A stretch of 64,000 nucleotides of DNA from the NCBI RefSeq assembly GCF_000834655.1, contig NZ_JXQQ01000028.1, positions 124,001 to 188,000 of the forward strand, in the 5' to 3' direction. Below, piece after piece: positions 42,259 to 51,393 of the stretch; positions within the stretch are counted from its first letter, which is position 1; every line of letters starts with the position of its first letter. The DNA comes from Variovorax paradoxus. GTDB lineage: Bacteria > Pseudomonadota > Gammaproteobacteria > Burkholderiales > Burkholderiaceae_C. The position numbers and the translations under genes are program-made. The notes below the pieces were generated by a model. The model was not told where the DNA came from. It searched no databases and worked only from the letters and a program-made list of their open reading frames with translations.

Positions 42259-43221
42259 GTGACGCCCTCCACGAACACGCCCCCTCTCTCCGCCATCCCC
42301 GCCCTCACCCGCGCCCGGTTGCTCCGACTGGGCGCCGCACTCTGCGCGGGTGCCGCGCTCCCCTCGTTCGCCCAGCAGCAAGGCAGGCCCGCGATGCAGA
42401 TGACCACCCGCCCCATCCCTTCCACCAAGGAAGCCCTGCCGGTCGTCGGCTGCGGCACCTGGATCGGCTTCGACCAGCGCCCCGGCACCGACGAATACAA
42501 GCGCCTGCCCGGCGTGCTCGATGCGCTCTTCGCGACCGGCGGCACGGTGATCGACAGCTCGCCGATGTACGGCCGCTCCGAGGAAACCACCGGCGAACTC
42601 CTGGTCGCATCGAAGCCACGCGCCAAGCCCTTCCTCGCCACCAAGGTCTGGACCTCGGGCCGCGAGGCCGGCATCGCGCAGATGGAGCAGTCCTTCGCGC
42701 GGCTTCGCACGAAGCAGATGGACCTGATGCAGGTGCACAACCTGGTCGACTGGCGCACCCACCTGGCCACCCTGCGCGGCTGGAAGGACAAGGGCCGCGT
42801 GCGCTACATCGGCATCACGCACTACACCGCCTCGGCCTACGGCGAGGTCGAGGCCGTGCTGCGCGCCGAGAAGCTCGACTTCCTGCAGATCAACTATTCG
42901 CTCGATGCGCGCGATGCCGAAGAGCGCCTGCTGCCGCTCGCGGCCGAGCGCGGCGTGGCGGTGATCGTCAACATGCCCTTCGGCGGCGGCGGCCTGCTGC
43001 GGCGCCTGCGCGACAAGCCGCTGCCCGCCTGGGCCGGCGAGATCGGCTGCACGAGCTGGGCGCAGGTGCTCCTGAAGTTCGTGCTGAGCCACCCGGCCGT
43101 GACCTGCGCGATCCCCGGCACGAGCCGCGCCGAGCACATGGCCGACAACGCGGCGGCCGGTGCAGGCACCTTTCCCGATGCGGCCTTCTGGCGCCGCGAA
43201 GCCGCCGCTATTCGAACTTGA
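42259..43221 (+). CDS. aldo/keto reductase with an export signal
   Basis: A 320-residue aldo/keto reductase. The barrel shows the catalytic Asp and Tyr in VIDSSPMYG, Lys in TKVWTSG and His in DLMQVHN. The first 40 residues (RARLLRLGAALCAGAALPSFA) look like a signal peptide, which is unusual for an NADPH-dependent enzyme family that is normally cytoplasmic. The start is GTG at 42259; no ATG fits, other than internal Met residues after the signal-like stretch. It follows the binding-protein gene and its 3' end overlaps the convergent Bug gene by 14 bases. Confidence 0.85.
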   Translation: MTPSTNTPPLSAIPALTRARLLRLGAALCAGAALPSFAQQQGRPAMQMTTRPIPSTKEALPVVGCGTWIGFDQRPGTDEYKRLPGVLDALFATGGTVIDSSPMYGRSEETTGELLVASKPRAKPFLATKVWTSGREAGIAQMEQSFARLRTKQMDLMQVHNLVDWRTHLATLRGWKDKGRVRYIGITHYTASAYGEVEAVLRAEKLDFLQINYSLDARDAEERLLPLAAERGVAVIVNMPFGGGGLLRRLRDKPLPAWAGEIGCTSWAQVLLKFVLSHPAVTCAIPGTSRAEHMADNAAAGAGTFPDAAFWRREAAAIRT

Positions 43222-44170
43222 CGTTGTGCTCCCGCACCGTCGCGCCGAAGGCGTCGTACTGCGTGCGGAAGAACCCGGCAAACTTCTCGGGGCTCATGCC
43301 GTAGCCCTCGAAGCCCTGCTGCACCAATTGCGCGTGCACGTCCGGCCGCTTGAGCGTGTTCTGCAGTTCCTGCGAGAGCCTGCCGGTGATCTCCTTCGGC
43401 AGTCCCGGCGGCCCGAAAAAGCCGGCCCACGGCGTGATCGTGAGCTTGCCCAGCCCGAGTTCGCCGCCCGTCGGCACATCGGGCAAGAGGCCGCTGCGCT
43501 GCGGCAGCAGCGTGACCAGCGCGCGGATGCGCCCTTCCTTCACGAAGCCCGGCGCCAGCGTGCCGGTGGTGAACATCATGTGGATCTGCCCGCCCAGCAG
43601 GTCGGTCATGGCCTGCATGTCGCCCTTGTAGCGCGCGTTGACGACCTTGCGGTCGCCCAGCAGTTGCAGCATCGCGAGCTCCGAGGCGCTGTTGCTCGAT
43701 GCGGAGTTGTAGGCACCGGGCTTGGCCGCCACCATCGCCAGCAGCTCGTTCACGCTTTTGACGGGCAGGCTCGACGGCACCACGAGGAACATCGAGAACT
43801 GCCCCGCCGAGCTGATCGGCGTGAAGGCCTTGAACGGGTCGTAGGGCGAAGTCGGCCGCAGCGTGGGCGCGGCGACCATCGCGGTGTTGGTGCCCATCAG
43901 CAGCGTGTAGCCGTCGGGTTTGGCCGACGAGGTGGCCTGCGCCGCGAGCACGCCGTCGGCGCCCGGGCGGTTCTCCACGATCACCTGTTGGCCGAGCTGC
44001 TTGGACAACCCCTCCGCGATGATCCGCGTGAGCGAATCGGCGCCGCCGCCGGGCGCGAAGCCGACGATCAGCCGCAGCGGCTTGTTCGGATAGGCGTCGG
44101 CGCTCCAGGCCGCCGCACCGGGCAGCACCGTCGTTGCAAGGGCCGCCAGGGCCAGGTTTCTGCGTCGCAT
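43208..44170 (-). CDS. Bug-family tripartite tricarboxylate transporter substrate-binding protein
   Basis: A 320-residue Bug receptor with signal peptide MRRRNLALAALATTVLPGAA and mature start YPNKPLRLIVGFAPGGGADS. It differs from family norms at the usual PYKG site, which here reads ARYKGDMQAMTDLLGGQIH. It is the last gene on the minus strand of the aconitase X island, 31 bases downstream of the porin gene. That location suggests the porin and this receptor handle the same carboxylate across outer membrane and periplasm. Confidence 0.88.
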   Translation of the reverse strand: MRRRNLALAALATTVLPGAAAWSADAYPNKPLRLIVGFAPGGGADSLTRIIAEGLSKQLGQQVIVENRPGADGVLAAQATSSAKPDGYTLLMGTNTAMVAAPTLRPTSPYDPFKAFTPISSAGQFSMFLVVPSSLPVKSVNELLAMVAAKPGAYNSASSNSASELAMLQLLGDRKVVNARYKGDMQAMTDLLGGQIHMMFTTGTLAPGFVKEGRIRALVTLLPQRSGLLPDVPTGGELGLGKLTITPWAGFFGPPGLPKEITGRLSQELQNTLKRPDVHAQLVQQGFEGYGMSPEKFAGFFRTQYDAFGATVREHNVKFE

Positions 44171-44201
44171 GAAAGCCTCCTTGGTTCAGAAGATCGGAAG
44201 A

Positions 44202-45329
44202 TCAGAAGAGGTGCCGCACACCGAACTCCCACCCCGACGAGCGCTTGCCGCCCGCCGGTGCCACGCCGCCGCTCACCACGTAGCGCGCCTGCCCGCTGTT
44301 CATGAGGCGCGCGTAGGTGCCGTAGAGCGCGGTGCGCTTGGAGAGGTTGTGCACGTAGCCGATGCCGAACTGGCGCGCGTCGTCGCGGTTGCGCGGCATG
44401 CCGTTGGCGTTGCGCAGGCTCTCGTCGCTGCGGTCGTCCAGGTAGGCGTAGCTCACGCGGATGCGGCCGACCTCGAAGGCCGGGATGTGCGCGCCGATCT
44501 CGGCGGTGTTCTTGCGCACCGTGCCGCCCGCGAGCTTCACCGTCACCTTGTTGTAGAGCGCGAAGAACTTCGCGAAGCCCGCGTCCCAGGTGCCGCCGAT
44601 GTTGGCGTGCGTGTAGTTGCCGATGGTGGAGGTGGCGTTGAAGTGCGATCGCGTCACGGCTGCCGCGATGTCGAAAGCGCCCGAGGCGAAACCGAAGCGC
44701 GCGCCGCCGAAGTTGCCGTCGTCGCGGTTCGGCGCGGTGGAGTCGTTCTCGCCGGTGCCGATCATCGCCATGCCGTAGAAGCCGCCCAGCCCGGCCGGCA
44801 GCCAGTAGCTCACCGTGTTGCTGCCGGTGATGGCCGTGGGCAGCGGTCCGGTGCCCGCGCCCGCGAAAGTGAGGTTGCCCGCGCGCGCCACGCCGTTGGC
44901 ATTGAAGGGGTCGAAGTAGATGCTGTTGTAGTGCGTCGGAATGAAGTCGTGGCCCAGCCGCACCTCGCCCAGCGAATCGTGCGAGAGGCTCACGAAGGAC
45001 ATGCGGTCGAAGGTGATCGGCCCCGCAGTGCCCGCCCCGCTCGTCTGGTTGTTGCTGTTGCTCGGGCGGCCGGTGCCCAAGTCCGGGTTCAGGCTGCCTT
45101 CGAGCCAGAAGCCTGCGCGCAGGCCGCCGCCCAGGTCCTCGGTGCCGCGAAAGCCGATCCGGCTCGTCGAGAGCCCGCCGTTCGACAGCGCCTTGACCGA
45201 GCCGCCGCCCTCGCCCTTGGTGTACTGCACGCCCAGGTCCATCACGCCGAACAGCGTGACGCTCGATTGCGCATGCGCTGCGCCGCTGCTGGCAAGGCCG
45301 ATGGCCGACCACATCAAAAGTCTCTTCAT
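44202..45329 (-). CDS. Gram-negative trimeric porin
   Basis: A 375-residue outer-membrane porin of the Burkholderiales porin_4 type. It has a signal peptide ending AHAQ, a mature start SSVTLFGVMDLGVQY, repeated amphipathic strands with GLGGFYG-type turns, and a C-terminal phenylalanine (GVRHLF) as required for barrel assembly. The ATG at 45329 has AGGAGA 8 bases upstream. A putative IclR site lies 29 bases upstream. It likely admits the substrate of the aconitase X island. Confidence 0.92.
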   Translation of the reverse strand: MKRLLMWSAIGLASSGAAHAQSSVTLFGVMDLGVQYTKGEGGGSVKALSNGGLSTSRIGFRGTEDLGGGLRAGFWLEGSLNPDLGTGRPSNSNNQTSGAGTAGPITFDRMSFVSLSHDSLGEVRLGHDFIPTHYNSIYFDPFNANGVARAGNLTFAGAGTGPLPTAITGSNTVSYWLPAGLGGFYGMAMIGTGENDSTAPNRDDGNFGGARFGFASGAFDIAAAVTRSHFNATSTIGNYTHANIGGTWDAGFAKFFALYNKVTVKLAGGTVRKNTAEIGAHIPAFEVGRIRVSYAYLDDRSDESLRNANGMPRNRDDARQFGIGYVHNLSKRTALYGTYARLMNSGQARYVVSGGVAPAGGKRSSGWEFGVRHLF

Positions 45330-45357
45330 GGTTTCTTGTCTCCTGCTCTTTTTTGGG

Positions 45358-45373
45358 TTGAAAACTCTGCAAT
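45358..45373. promoter_or_regulatory. putative IclR-type operator upstream of the porin
   Basis: TTGAAAACTCTGCAAT shares the 10-base core ACTCTGCAAT and overall layout with TTGCAAGACTCTGCAA before iclR (49813-49828). It lies 29 bases before the porin start codon. A common regulator, probably the island's IclR, is inferred. Confidence 0.45.
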
Positions 45374-45400
45374 CCCGGAAATCGCGCGCAGGGCTGCGCC

Positions 45401-45429
45401 ACCGGGTGCGCACGGGGGTGCGCACCGGT
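45401..45429. terminator. GC hairpin after the dehydratase gene
   Basis: ACCGGGTGCGCAC and GTGCGCACCGGT pair as a 12-base stem with one bulged G around loop GGGG. On the minus strand it follows the IlvD/Edd stop (45455) by 25 bases and precedes the porin promoter region. It is likely a transcription end or mRNA-stabilising structure. No T-tract follows. Confidence 0.4.
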
Positions 45430-45454
45430 TGGCGAAGCCGGGGATGGAAAAGGC

Positions 45455-47155
45455 CTAGCTGGCGGGCTGCGGGCGCTCGGTGCGCACGAGCACCGCGCCC
45501 TTGGACAGCGGGCTCACATTGCGCCGGTACTGCTGCAGCCAGCCGGTGTCGAAGGCCGGCGGCGGCGCCTGCCAGTCGGCGCGGCGGGCGGCAAGTTCGG
45601 CGTCGGTCAGTGCGATGTCCAGGCGTCGCGCATCCAGGTCGATGGTGATCACGTCGCCGTCGCGCACGAGGCCGAGCGGCCCGCCGAGCGCGGCCTCGGG
45701 CGACACCTCGGCCACCACTAGCCCCTTGCACACCAGGCCCGAGAGATGCCCATCGGTCAGCAGCGCGACCTGGTCGCCCAGGCCCGCGCCATCGACCGCG
45801 AACACCACGCGCGACGCGCCGCCGCCCATGGCCGGTCCGCCGCACGCGCCGGCGCCGCGCATCACGACCACCTGGCCGGGGACGATCTCGTTGTTCTTCA
45901 GCGCCGCGATGGCGGCGTCCGAGGTCCAGAAGCACCCGGCCGGGCCGGTAAAACGACGCACCTTGCGCTCGGCGATGCCGGTCTTGATGAGGCCCGACTC
46001 GGGCGCGAGATTGCCGCGCAGCAGCACGATGGCCGGCAGAGGCGCGACCGGGCGGTAGATGGGTCGGATCACTTCGGCGTCCATCACTTGGGCATGGCGC
46101 AGGTTGTCGGCGACCGTGCCGCCGGTCACCGTGAGCGCGCCCGTATCGAGCAGCGGCGCGAGCTGCTTCATCAACGCGCGGCAACCACCGGCCGCCTCGA
46201 AGGCTTCGATCGAATGCTCGCCGATGGGCCGCACGCCGGCCAGCACAGGGGTCGTGGGGCCGAGGCTTTCGAAGAGGCCGTACACGTCGACGCCGCACTC
46301 GCCTTCGGTCGATATCGCCTGCAGGTGCTTGGCCGTGTTGAGCGAGCCGCCGACCGACAGCACCGCGCGCACCGCGTTGGCGAAGGCGCCGGGCGAGAGG
46401 ATGTCGCGCGGCTTCAGGTCGTCCAGCACCATCTGCACGATGCGCGTGCCGGCCGCGCGCACGTCGGCCATCATCTTTGGGCTCAGCGCGGCCACCGGCG
46501 CGCTGCCGGGCAAGGCCATGCCCAGCGCCTCGCAGACGATGTGCATCGAGTTGGCCGTGCCCAGGCCCGAGCACACGCCAGGCCCGCGGATCGCCTCGCG
46601 GCTCATGCCGACCAGCTCTTCCACCGGCAGGTTGCCGGTGACGGCGTGCATCGCGCCGATGAACACTTCCTCGATGTCCATGTGCTTGCCGCGGTACTCG
46701 CCGCTGGGCTGGTAGCCGCAGGGCACGAGCAGCGCCGGGATGTTGAGCCGCGCGGCCGCCATGAGTTGCCCCGGCACGGTCTTGTCGCACGAGGTGAGGC
46801 AGACCATGCCGTCGAGCTGCGCGCCTTCGACGGCCACTTCGATGTCGTTGGTCACGAGGTCGCGCGCGCCGAGCATGTAGGCGCCGCGCGCGCCCGCACC
46901 GGTGATGAAGTCGCTGGGCGCCGCGGTGCGGATCTCGAACGGCACGCCGCCCGCCGCGCGGATCGCGGTCTTGATCTCCGCCGCCACCTTGTCCAGGTGG
47001 CTGAAGCACGCGGCCAGCTCCGAGGAGCTGTTGACGATGGCGATCTTGGGCTTCTCGCAATCCTCTTCCGGAATGCCGAGCGCGCGCCAGTGCGCATTGC
47101 GCACCGACCAGAGGTAGGAGCCGCGCGGGAAGTTGCTGCGCAGGGGGCGGGTCAT
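45455..47155 (-). CDS. IlvD/Edd family dehydratase
   Basis: A 566-residue iron-sulfur dehydratase of the dihydroxy-acid/sugar-acid family. Cluster-type cysteines are visible in LTSCDKTVPG and GVCSGLGTANS, with GGTVADNLRHA, GPAGCFWTS and LTDGHLSG elsewhere along the chain. IlvD/Edd relatives dehydrate dihydroxy-acids, 6-phosphogluconate or aldonic acids. Its place behind aconitase X (ATGA overlap) points to a catabolic sugar- or hydroxy-acid rather than branched-chain amino acid synthesis. The substrate is unknown. Confidence 0.88.
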   Translation of the reverse strand: MTRPLRSNFPRGSYLWSVRNAHWRALGIPEEDCEKPKIAIVNSSSELAACFSHLDKVAAEIKTAIRAAGGVPFEIRTAAPSDFITGAGARGAYMLGARDLVTNDIEVAVEGAQLDGMVCLTSCDKTVPGQLMAAARLNIPALLVPCGYQPSGEYRGKHMDIEEVFIGAMHAVTGNLPVEELVGMSREAIRGPGVCSGLGTANSMHIVCEALGMALPGSAPVAALSPKMMADVRAAGTRIVQMVLDDLKPRDILSPGAFANAVRAVLSVGGSLNTAKHLQAISTEGECGVDVYGLFESLGPTTPVLAGVRPIGEHSIEAFEAAGGCRALMKQLAPLLDTGALTVTGGTVADNLRHAQVMDAEVIRPIYRPVAPLPAIVLLRGNLAPESGLIKTGIAERKVRRFTGPAGCFWTSDAAIAALKNNEIVPGQVVVMRGAGACGGPAMGGGASRVVFAVDGAGLGDQVALLTDGHLSGLVCKGLVVAEVSPEAALGGPLGLVRDGDVITIDLDARRLDIALTDAELAARRADWQAPPPAFDTGWLQQYRRNVSPLSKGAVLVRTERPQPAS

Positions 47156-47604
47156 GGGCGGTCTCCGTTCTTATTTTTGGTGATCTCGATCACGCCGCGG
47201 TCGGCGTCCACGCGCACCCAGTCGCCCGTCTCGATGCATTCGAGCGGATCGCGCTCGAAATCGGTCATCGACGGCGAGTGCGTGACCACGGCGCCCAGCG
47301 CCATCTTGGTCGTCATCTCGTTGAACAGGAACGCCGCGGGCGCGGAGTTCATGAGCCGCGTCATGTGGAACATCGCGGACCAGCCCGACGAGCCCTTGGC
47401 TCCAGGGAACACCAGCACCTTGCCGGCGAAGCTCTGGCCGCGCAGCTCGTGGCGCGTCTCGACGACGGTACCGGTGCGCGGGTCGATGCCGCCCCAGCCC
47501 GAGATGCGGTCGCGCGTGACGAGCGCCTCGCCTTCCGCAACGCCGCCGACCACCTTGCGGCCACGGATCACGATGGTGCTTTCAGTCATGACGGCGGCGT
47601 TCAT
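47152..47604 (-). CDS. aconitase X swivel-domain subunit (DUF126)
   Basis: A 150-residue small subunit of bacterial type II aconitase X. The sequence has the swivel-domain signatures GWGGIDPRTGTV and FPGAKGSSGWSAM, whose serine lies in the active site in studied enzymes. It pairs with the large subunit encoded just upstream, joined by an ATGA overlap, and overlaps the dehydratase start by 4 bases. Characterised bacterial aconitase X acts as cis-3-hydroxy-L-proline dehydratase; archaeal forms dehydrate mevalonate 5-phosphate. Confidence 0.88.
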   Translation of the reverse strand: MNAAVMTESTIVIRGRKVVGGVAEGEALVTRDRISGWGGIDPRTGTVVETRHELRGQSFAGKVLVFPGAKGSSGWSAMFHMTRLMNSAPAAFLFNEMTTKMALGAVVTHSPSMTDFERDPLECIETGDWVRVDADRGVIEITKNKNGDRP

Positions 47605-48896
47605 GCATACCCCCCGTTCCAGCGGCCGGTGCAGGCTGCATCGACGCATTCGGCCGTGCTGCCGAACCACGCCTGCACGCCGAGGATGGCGGGCAGGTAG
47701 TGCGCCTGCTTGGCGGAATCGAGCGCCACCGTCTTCGTGCCCTTGGGCACGGCGCGGCTCATGGCCGAGCAGCTGTCGGTCATGAGGATGCCGCCCGCGT
47801 CCTCGATGATCTTGGTGTAGCCGTTGCGGTCGGCCAGCGACTTGATGGCGCGCGGCGTGAAGATCCACAGCTCGCAATCGGGATGGACCTTGCGCCCCTC
47901 GATGAGCTGCGCGGCCTCCCAGATCTGCTCGATCGTGTAGTGCGGGCAGCCGAGCATCACGTACTGCACCTCCGCATCCTTGCCCGTCACATTGATCTTC
48001 TCGTAGGTCGTGCGGCGCTCGGCCTCGCCGTAGCGCAGCACCTCGACGGGCGCCTTGCCGCCGAGCGCCTGCTCCAGCGTCAGCGCCTCGGGCGTGATGC
48101 CGGCAATGTGGTACATCTCCACGCCCCCGGACGACGACGCGGCCGCGCCGAAGTGCTTGAGCCGCGGCAGGTTCGGCACGCGGCCGATGCCGCGCTTGCT
48201 GTGCACCACCGGCACGCGCTCCTGCACGTGTTCGCCGATGTAGTAGCCGAGCAGGCCCCAGTCCTGCACCGACTCCACGTCGATGTCGAGCTCGATCACG
48301 TGCGTCGCACGGCGGTTCTCGTCGAGGTGGTAGCCCCAGTACGGAATGCGCCCGGTGAGCATCGCCGCGCCCGTGCTCTCGCGGCCTTCGGTGTTGGTGC
48401 GCGCGCCCAGCACCGAATTGCAATACACCACCGCCGACGATTCCATCCACGCGCAGTGTTCGCCGCGCGTGGGGATGTTGCCGACCTGGTAGGGCGTGCA
48501 GGTGTTCATGATCTGCGCGCCGAGGCCGGCCGCATGGCGCTCGCTGCGGTTGTAGAACTGCACGATCTCTTCGCTCACGCCCATGCGCTCGGGCTGCCCG
48601 GGGTCGAAGCCCAGTTGCAGGTGGCTCGTGAAGACCTTGAACTTCGGGATCTCGACGGTCTCCTGGCTGTCGAGGCTGAATTCGGAGAACACCGCGTCCA
48701 TGCCGCCGCCCTTGGCGAGCGCGAAGTCGCGCTGGAAGGGCGTGGTCGAGGTGATGGTGGCGCAGACGTTGCGCGTCTCGACCAGTCGCTCGGCGCCCAG
48801 GGCTTCGCCGTAGCGCATCAGGAGGTCCATCGCCTTCTGCACGGCCGGTCCGTCGCGGCCGTCGTACATGGCTTTTTCTTCGTTGCTCAGGTGCAT
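47601..48896 (-). CDS. aconitase X catalytic subunit
   Basis: A 431-residue large subunit of aconitase X (formerly DUF521). Landmarks are NTCTPYQVGNIPTRGEH, SSAVVYCNSVLGARTN, MLGCPHYTIEQ and TDSCSAMS, which carry cluster or catalytic cysteines in characterised members. The start at 48896 has CGGAGAC 8 bases upstream. The family's bacterial members convert cis-3-hydroxy-L-proline to pyrroline-2-carboxylate, but the usual reductase (ornithine cyclodeaminase family) is absent here, so a different hydroxy-acid is possible. It follows iclR by 53 bases. Confidence 0.9.
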   Translation of the reverse strand: MHLSNEEKAMYDGRDGPAVQKAMDLLMRYGEALGAERLVETRNVCATITSTTPFQRDFALAKGGGMDAVFSEFSLDSQETVEIPKFKVFTSHLQLGFDPGQPERMGVSEEIVQFYNRSERHAAGLGAQIMNTCTPYQVGNIPTRGEHCAWMESSAVVYCNSVLGARTNTEGRESTGAAMLTGRIPYWGYHLDENRRATHVIELDIDVESVQDWGLLGYYIGEHVQERVPVVHSKRGIGRVPNLPRLKHFGAAASSSGGVEMYHIAGITPEALTLEQALGGKAPVEVLRYGEAERRTTYEKINVTGKDAEVQYVMLGCPHYTIEQIWEAAQLIEGRKVHPDCELWIFTPRAIKSLADRNGYTKIIEDAGGILMTDSCSAMSRAVPKGTKTVALDSAKQAHYLPAILGVQAWFGSTAECVDAACTGRWNGGYA

Positions 48897-48949
48897 GACC
48901 TGTGTCTCCGTTCTTCTGTGTCGTGGGGGAATGAACCCCGGCCGGGCGG

Positions 48950-49792
48950 CTAGCCCGGCGAGGGTGAAGGCACGTGCCCGCCGATGTCGCGCGCGATGGT
49001 GAGCGCGATGTCGTGCAGCCGCGGTGCGAGTTCGTTGCGCAATCTGTCTTCGGTGAACACGAAGGCGGCGCCGCCGCCGTTGAGCGCCATCACTTCGCCG
49101 TCGGGGCCGATGAGCGGCACCGACACCGAGTTGATCTCGCGGTGGAATTCGCCGAGCGAGAGGCAGTAGCCCAGCCGCCTGGCCTCGCCGATGGCGCGCG
49201 TCATGGGCGCGGCGATGCCGTCCCACTCGGGGCCGCGCAGGAGTCGCATCGAATCCACCAACTGGTTGCGCTGCGCATCGGGCAGCGCCGAGAGGTACGC
49301 GCGGCCGAGCGCCGAGTTCGGCAGCGGCGCGCGCGAGCCGACGTCCAGCCGCGCCGACAGCATCGACGAGCGCGGGCGGCAGGCCTCGATCAGCACCATC
49401 TCCATGCCGTCGCGCACCGCGAGGTAGACGGAGGCGCCCACCTCCTCGGCCATGGCCTGCATGCTGGGCCGTGCGGCGGCGCGCACATCGAGGCTGCCGA
49501 GGAACACGCGCGAAAGCGACACCACGCCCGGCCCGAGCATGAAGCGGTCGGGCGCCTGCGCGGGCTTGAGCATGCCCAGCGAGAGCAGCGTTGCGACCAG
49601 CCGGTTGACCGTGGGACGCGGAATGCCGGTGATGCGCGCCACGTCGGCGTGGCCGAGCACCGGGCGCTCTTCGCTGAAGCAGCGCAGCACCGAGATGCCG
49701 CGCTCCAGCGCGCTCACGGTGTCGGAGCGCTCGCCGCGCGAATCGGAGGCATCTGCCGCAGAAAGAGAGCTGTCGTTTTTGTCGGTGGACAT
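48950..49792 (-). CDS. IclR family transcriptional regulator
   Basis: A 280-residue IclR regulator with an N-terminal winged helix (TVSALERGISVLRCFSEERP, then ITGIPRPTVNRLVATL) and a C-terminal effector domain (SVYLAVRDGMEMVLIE). It is embedded between the FAD oxidoreductase and aconitase X genes on the same strand and is likely the local regulator. A dyad TTGCA-AGACTC-TGCAA lies 21 bases upstream of its start, and a related sequence lies before the porin. Confidence 0.9.
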   Translation of the reverse strand: MSTDKNDSSLSAADASDSRGERSDTVSALERGISVLRCFSEERPVLGHADVARITGIPRPTVNRLVATLLSLGMLKPAQAPDRFMLGPGVVSLSRVFLGSLDVRAAARPSMQAMAEEVGASVYLAVRDGMEMVLIEACRPRSSMLSARLDVGSRAPLPNSALGRAYLSALPDAQRNQLVDSMRLLRGPEWDGIAAPMTRAIGEARRLGYCLSLGEFHREINSVSVPLIGPDGEVMALNGGGAAFVFTEDRLRNELAPRLHDIALTIARDIGGHVPSPSPG

Positions 49793-49812
49793 GAAGGGAC
49801 CCTTTGAACGCT

Positions 49813-49828
49813 TTGCAAGACTCTGCAA
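49813..49828. promoter_or_regulatory. putative IclR autoregulatory operator
   Basis: TTGCA-AGACTC-TGCAA is a 5-base inverted repeat with a 6-base spacer, 21 bases before iclR. The 10-base core ACTCTGCAAT recurs before the porin gene at 45364-45373. IclR proteins usually bind dyads of about this size. Binding is inferred. Confidence 0.45.
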
Positions 49829-49881
49829 TGTAGAGGCTCGCGAAAGGAGGTCGGCCGGGTTCATGGCGACGAGGGGTGGGG

Positions 49882-51336
49882 TCAGGCGCTGGCTTCGGCC
49901 GGAGTTGCTGTAGCGCCTTCGCCGGCGTCGCCGCCGCCACGCAGGTACACGCCCTGCGCCAGCAATTCGGACTGCAGTGCGCCGATGTCCACGCGGCGCG
50001 GCGCGATGCCGCCGCGCGAGGCCAGCGCCGCCGCCACGCCGGCCGCCTGCCCGGTGATCCAGCACTGCGGAATCTCGCGCATGAAACCGTGCGAATTGCG
50101 GTCGCACGAGATGTGACGACCGCAGGCCAGGAGGCCGTCGAGCTGCTGCGGCACCAGCGCGCCGTAGGGAATGGAGATGTTCGGGAATTTCGGCGACACC
50201 GCAGGCGTTACGCCGATCTCGTCCGCCAGCGCCACGCCGTCGGGCCACTGGCTGCGCAGCACCGCGCCCACGCCGGAGAGGCGCCGCGCATGGCGCACGC
50301 CGATCTGCGGTGCGCTCAGCATCAGGTAGGCGTCCTCGAAGCCGGGCGCGTGCGCCTTGAAGTAATCGAGGTGCGCGGCCATGGCGCGGTGCGAGCGCAC
50401 TTCCACGGCCGTGAGGTCGTCCACGTCGAGCGCCGAGTAGCCCGACTGGCGCGGCCCCATGAAGAGCGCCACGTCGTTGCGCCACGAGACGAAGGGCCGC
50501 TCGAAAAGGCCGAGCTGCTCGCGCCCGCGCGCCATGAAGCCGGCGAAGGCCTCGGGCTGGCCGGCCTTGAATTCGATCCAGCGGTTCATGTCCACGCCGC
50601 CGAAGAGCCACGAGGTGTTCATGCAGTGGTGCACGTCGGCTTCTTCGATGTCGTTCACGTAGGCGGCGCCGGCGCGGGCGAAGAGGTCGCCGTCGCCGGT
50701 GGCATCGACCACCACGTCGGCCATGATGGCCATGCGGCCCTCCTTGCTCTCGAAGACCACGCCCTTCACCGCGCCGTCCTGCACGATCGGGATTGCGGCC
50801 CACGAGTGGTAGATGAGCTTGACCTTGCGCTCCAGCACGATCTCCTGCGAGAGCAGCTTCAGGCGCTCGGGGTCGATGGTGGGCGACCAGGTGACCACGC
50901 CGTGGTACGCGGCCGTGCGCTGCGACCAGTGCGCGGCCTTGGCCGCGTCTTGAGAGCCCCAGTCCTCGCGCTGCGGGCCGGCGATGGCGTCTGCGGGCAG
51001 GCGGTCGAACAGTTCTTCGGCGAAGCCGCGGATCACCAGCTTGCCTTCCCAGTCGGTCATGCGGTCGATCCAGATCACGAGGCCGCCGGTGGAGAGGCCG
51101 CCCAGGTGGTTGTAGCGCTCGAGCAGCGCCACGTCGGCGCCGGCGCGGGCCGCGGCAGCGGCGGCCGCGGTGCCCGAGGGTCCGCCGCCGACCACCAGCA
51201 CGCCGCAGCGGTGATAGACCGGGATGTTCTTGCCAGGCTCGGCCCAGCTGCCATGGTCAGGCCGCTTGACGCGGCTGTCGCGGTCGAAGATGTCGGAGGA
51301 CAGGATGCGCTCGTCGGTGCGGACGACAGTTTTCAT
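49882..51336 (-). CDS. FAD-dependent oxidoreductase
   Basis: A 484-residue flavoprotein of the FAD_oxidored type (glycine motif VGGGPSGTAAAAAAARAGAD near residue 47, later VVDATGDGDLFARAGA and a C-terminal GLLACGRHISCDRNSHG followed by TGQAAGVAAALA). The roughly 40 residues before the FAD motif are family-like rather than a signal peptide, so it is cytoplasmic. The ATG at 51336 (MKTVVRTDE) was chosen over one 45 bases upstream. It heads the minus-strand operon FAD - IclR - aconitase X - IlvD. It probably oxidises or isomerises the pathway's carbon skeleton. Confidence 0.82.
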   Translation of the reverse strand: MKTVVRTDERILSSDIFDRDSRVKRPDHGSWAEPGKNIPVYHRCGVLVVGGGPSGTAAAAAAARAGADVALLERYNHLGGLSTGGLVIWIDRMTDWEGKLVIRGFAEELFDRLPADAIAGPQREDWGSQDAAKAAHWSQRTAAYHGVVTWSPTIDPERLKLLSQEIVLERKVKLIYHSWAAIPIVQDGAVKGVVFESKEGRMAIMADVVVDATGDGDLFARAGAAYVNDIEEADVHHCMNTSWLFGGVDMNRWIEFKAGQPEAFAGFMARGREQLGLFERPFVSWRNDVALFMGPRQSGYSALDVDDLTAVEVRSHRAMAAHLDYFKAHAPGFEDAYLMLSAPQIGVRHARRLSGVGAVLRSQWPDGVALADEIGVTPAVSPKFPNISIPYGALVPQQLDGLLACGRHISCDRNSHGFMREIPQCWITGQAAGVAAALASRGGIAPRRVDIGALQSELLAQGVYLRGGGDAGEGATATPAEASA

Positions 51337-51393
51337 GGATAGGTGTCTTGGATGGGCTGTTTCGTCGTATTTTGATTTCAATGTTCATTTTGT

